DNA from: DAIRET01 sp036795455 | GTDB lineage: Bacteria > Bacteroidota > Ignavibacteria > Ignavibacteriales > Ignavibacteriaceae | Direction: 5' to 3' | Assembly (NCBI GenBank): GCA_036795455.1 | Contig: DAIRET010000122.1 | Span: 1 to 8,647 of the forward strand | DNA length: 8,647 nucleotides | In this document: piece after piece, positions 7,611-8,647 of the stretch | Layout of the letters: every line of letters starts with the position of its first letter | How positions within the stretch are numbered: position 1 is the first letter of the stretch | Notes under the pieces: generated by a model | Databases searched by the model: none | The model's input: only the letters and a program-made list of their open reading frames with translations | What the model was told of the DNA's origin: nothing | Position numbers and translations under genes: made by a program

Positions 7611-8647
7611 TGACGGAAAACTTTGCATCGAATACTAGGAAGAACCTCCTCTATTTTCTTGTCTTTGCCGCTTTTTTAGTTTATACAGTTAGATTATTCC
7701 AGATGCAGGTTCTTGAACAAAAAAGGTTTGATGAAAAATCTTCCGGGAATAGTATCAAAGCGATTGAACAGACGCCACTACGCGGTGTGTTCTACGATAG
7801 AAACTATAAACTTGTAGTTGAAAACACCCCGGCTTATACTGTTAGAATTATTCCTGCCGAGTATGAACGAAGTACCAATCATTTCCTGGAAACAGTACTT
7901 GACCTCGATTCGGGTTATATAGATAATCTTCTTTACAGGAATAGAATCTATTCCAGGTTCGTTCCTCTTAAAGTAAAAAGAGGTGTGGACTTTTCAGCAA
8001 TTGCATGGATTGAAGAAAACTCGGAGTACTTGCATGGTGTTGATTACATAATTGAAATGCAGAGAAATTACCCTGCCGGAATAATGGCTTCGCATATTTT
8101 CGGTTATTCAAAAGAGATTACACCGGAACAACTAAAACGGGACAGCGCCTATTATAATCCGGGTGATTTGATAGGGTACAATGGCATTGAGCGGAGTTAT
8201 GAAGAACTTCTGCGAGGAACTAAAGGATATAATTTTGTCCTTGTGGATTCAAGAAGACGGGAAGTTGGAAAATTCAAAGATGGAATTAATGACATTGTAT
8301 CTGTAAAAGGAAAAGACCTGGTTTTGTCTTTAGATGCCGATGTACAAAAAGCTGCTGAAGAAGCGTTTATCGGGAAGAGCGGGGCTGCTGTTGCAATTGA
8401 ACCATCTACAGGTGAAGTAATTGCAATGGTTTCTGCACCGGGATACGATTTAAACGAGTTTTCATACGTAACGTCAAAGAATTACTTACAAAAACTCTAT
8501 ACTGATCCACAGAAACCGCAATTTAATAGAGCAACAAGTGCTAAGCATCCACCCGGCTCTACTTTCAAAGTATTTTGTGCTCTGGCAGCACTTGATTTGG
8601 GAGTAATCAACGAAAACACAACATTATTCTGTGGAGGGGGTTACACA
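7610..8647 (+). CDS. mrdA: Penicillin-binding protein 2 (class B transpeptidase), 3'-truncated
   Basis: Cross-links peptidoglycan during side-wall elongation, with RodA as its glycosyltransferase partner. Only the first 346 residues lie in the window, and the frame is still open at the edge. A short cytoplasmic start is followed by one membrane anchor (about 13-30). The class B PBP dimerisation region then shows TPLRGVFYDRN (55-65), YPAGIMASHIFGY (154-166) and GYNGIERSYEELLRGTKG (189-206), the PBP2 form of this block. The transpeptidase domain begins near LSLDADVQKAAEEAF and AAVAIEPSTGEVIAMVS. The active site PPGSTFK carries nucleophile Ser317 and Lys320. The later SxN and KTG motifs lie beyond the edge. 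The block pattern and the position after mreBCD favour PBP2 over the septal PBP3/FtsI. The family's usual length of 600 or more residues implies that about 250 or more are missing. Confidence 0.95.
   Translation, partial: MTENFASNTRKNLLYFLVFAAFLVYTVRLFQMQVLEQKRFDEKSSGNSIKAIEQTPLRGVFYDRNYKLVVENTPAYTVRIIPAEYERSTNHFLETVLDLDSGYIDNLLYRNRIYSRFVPLKVKRGVDFSAIAWIEENSEYLHGVDYIIEMQRNYPAGIMASHIFGYSKEITPEQLKRDSAYYNPGDLIGYNGIERSYEELLRGTKGYNFVLVDSRRREVGKFKDGINDIVSVKGKDLVLSLDADVQKAAEEAFIGKSGAAVAIEPSTGEVIAMVSAPGYDLNEFSYVTSKNYLQKLYTDPQKPQFNRATSAKHPPGSTFKVFCALAALDLGVINENTTLFCGGGYT

Overview
The window is an AT-rich piece of a bacterial chromosome. It holds seven genes, all on the + strand, and the outer two run off the ends. 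Protein style suggests the Bacteroidota/Chlorobi/Ignavibacteria (FCB) group, and I lean to Ignavibacteria. The reasons are a PurN with the GG(H/K)GMYG loop that I associate with that group, a purH gene directly ahead of mreBCD-mrdA (an order I recall from FCB genomes), and low GC. Unlike typical Bacteroidota, several genes here have readable Shine-Dalgarno (SD) sites. The taxonomic call is inference.

Left block (1-3004): the 3' part of pyrG (CTP synthase) is followed after 11 bp by a GTG-started gene for an exported tetratricopeptide (TPR) protein. The middle of that protein resembles the eukaryotic TTC39/Iml2 family. A compact hairpin with a T-tract (3020-3050) ends this unit.

Right block (3115-8647): purN and purH encode the GAR formyltransferase and the two last steps of IMP synthesis. 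They are followed with almost no spacing by mreB, mreC, mreD and a 3'-truncated mrdA (PBP2). Junctions are +10 bp (purN to the preferred purH start), +8 bp (purH-mreB), a 1-base TAATG overlap (mreB-mreC), exact abutment (mreC-mreD) and a 1-base TGATG overlap (mreD-mrdA). No terminator is visible between 3115 and 8647, so this looks like one transcription unit joining late purine synthesis to the rod-shape elongation machinery. rodA would be expected just beyond the right edge.

The content is mainly housekeeping. I see no mobile element, CRISPR array, RNA gene, phage gene or defence gene. The only gene of uncertain role is the TPR protein, which is the best candidate for a second look. The only sizeable non-coding stretch is the 110 bp at 3005-3114, which holds the terminator and presumably the purN promoter.
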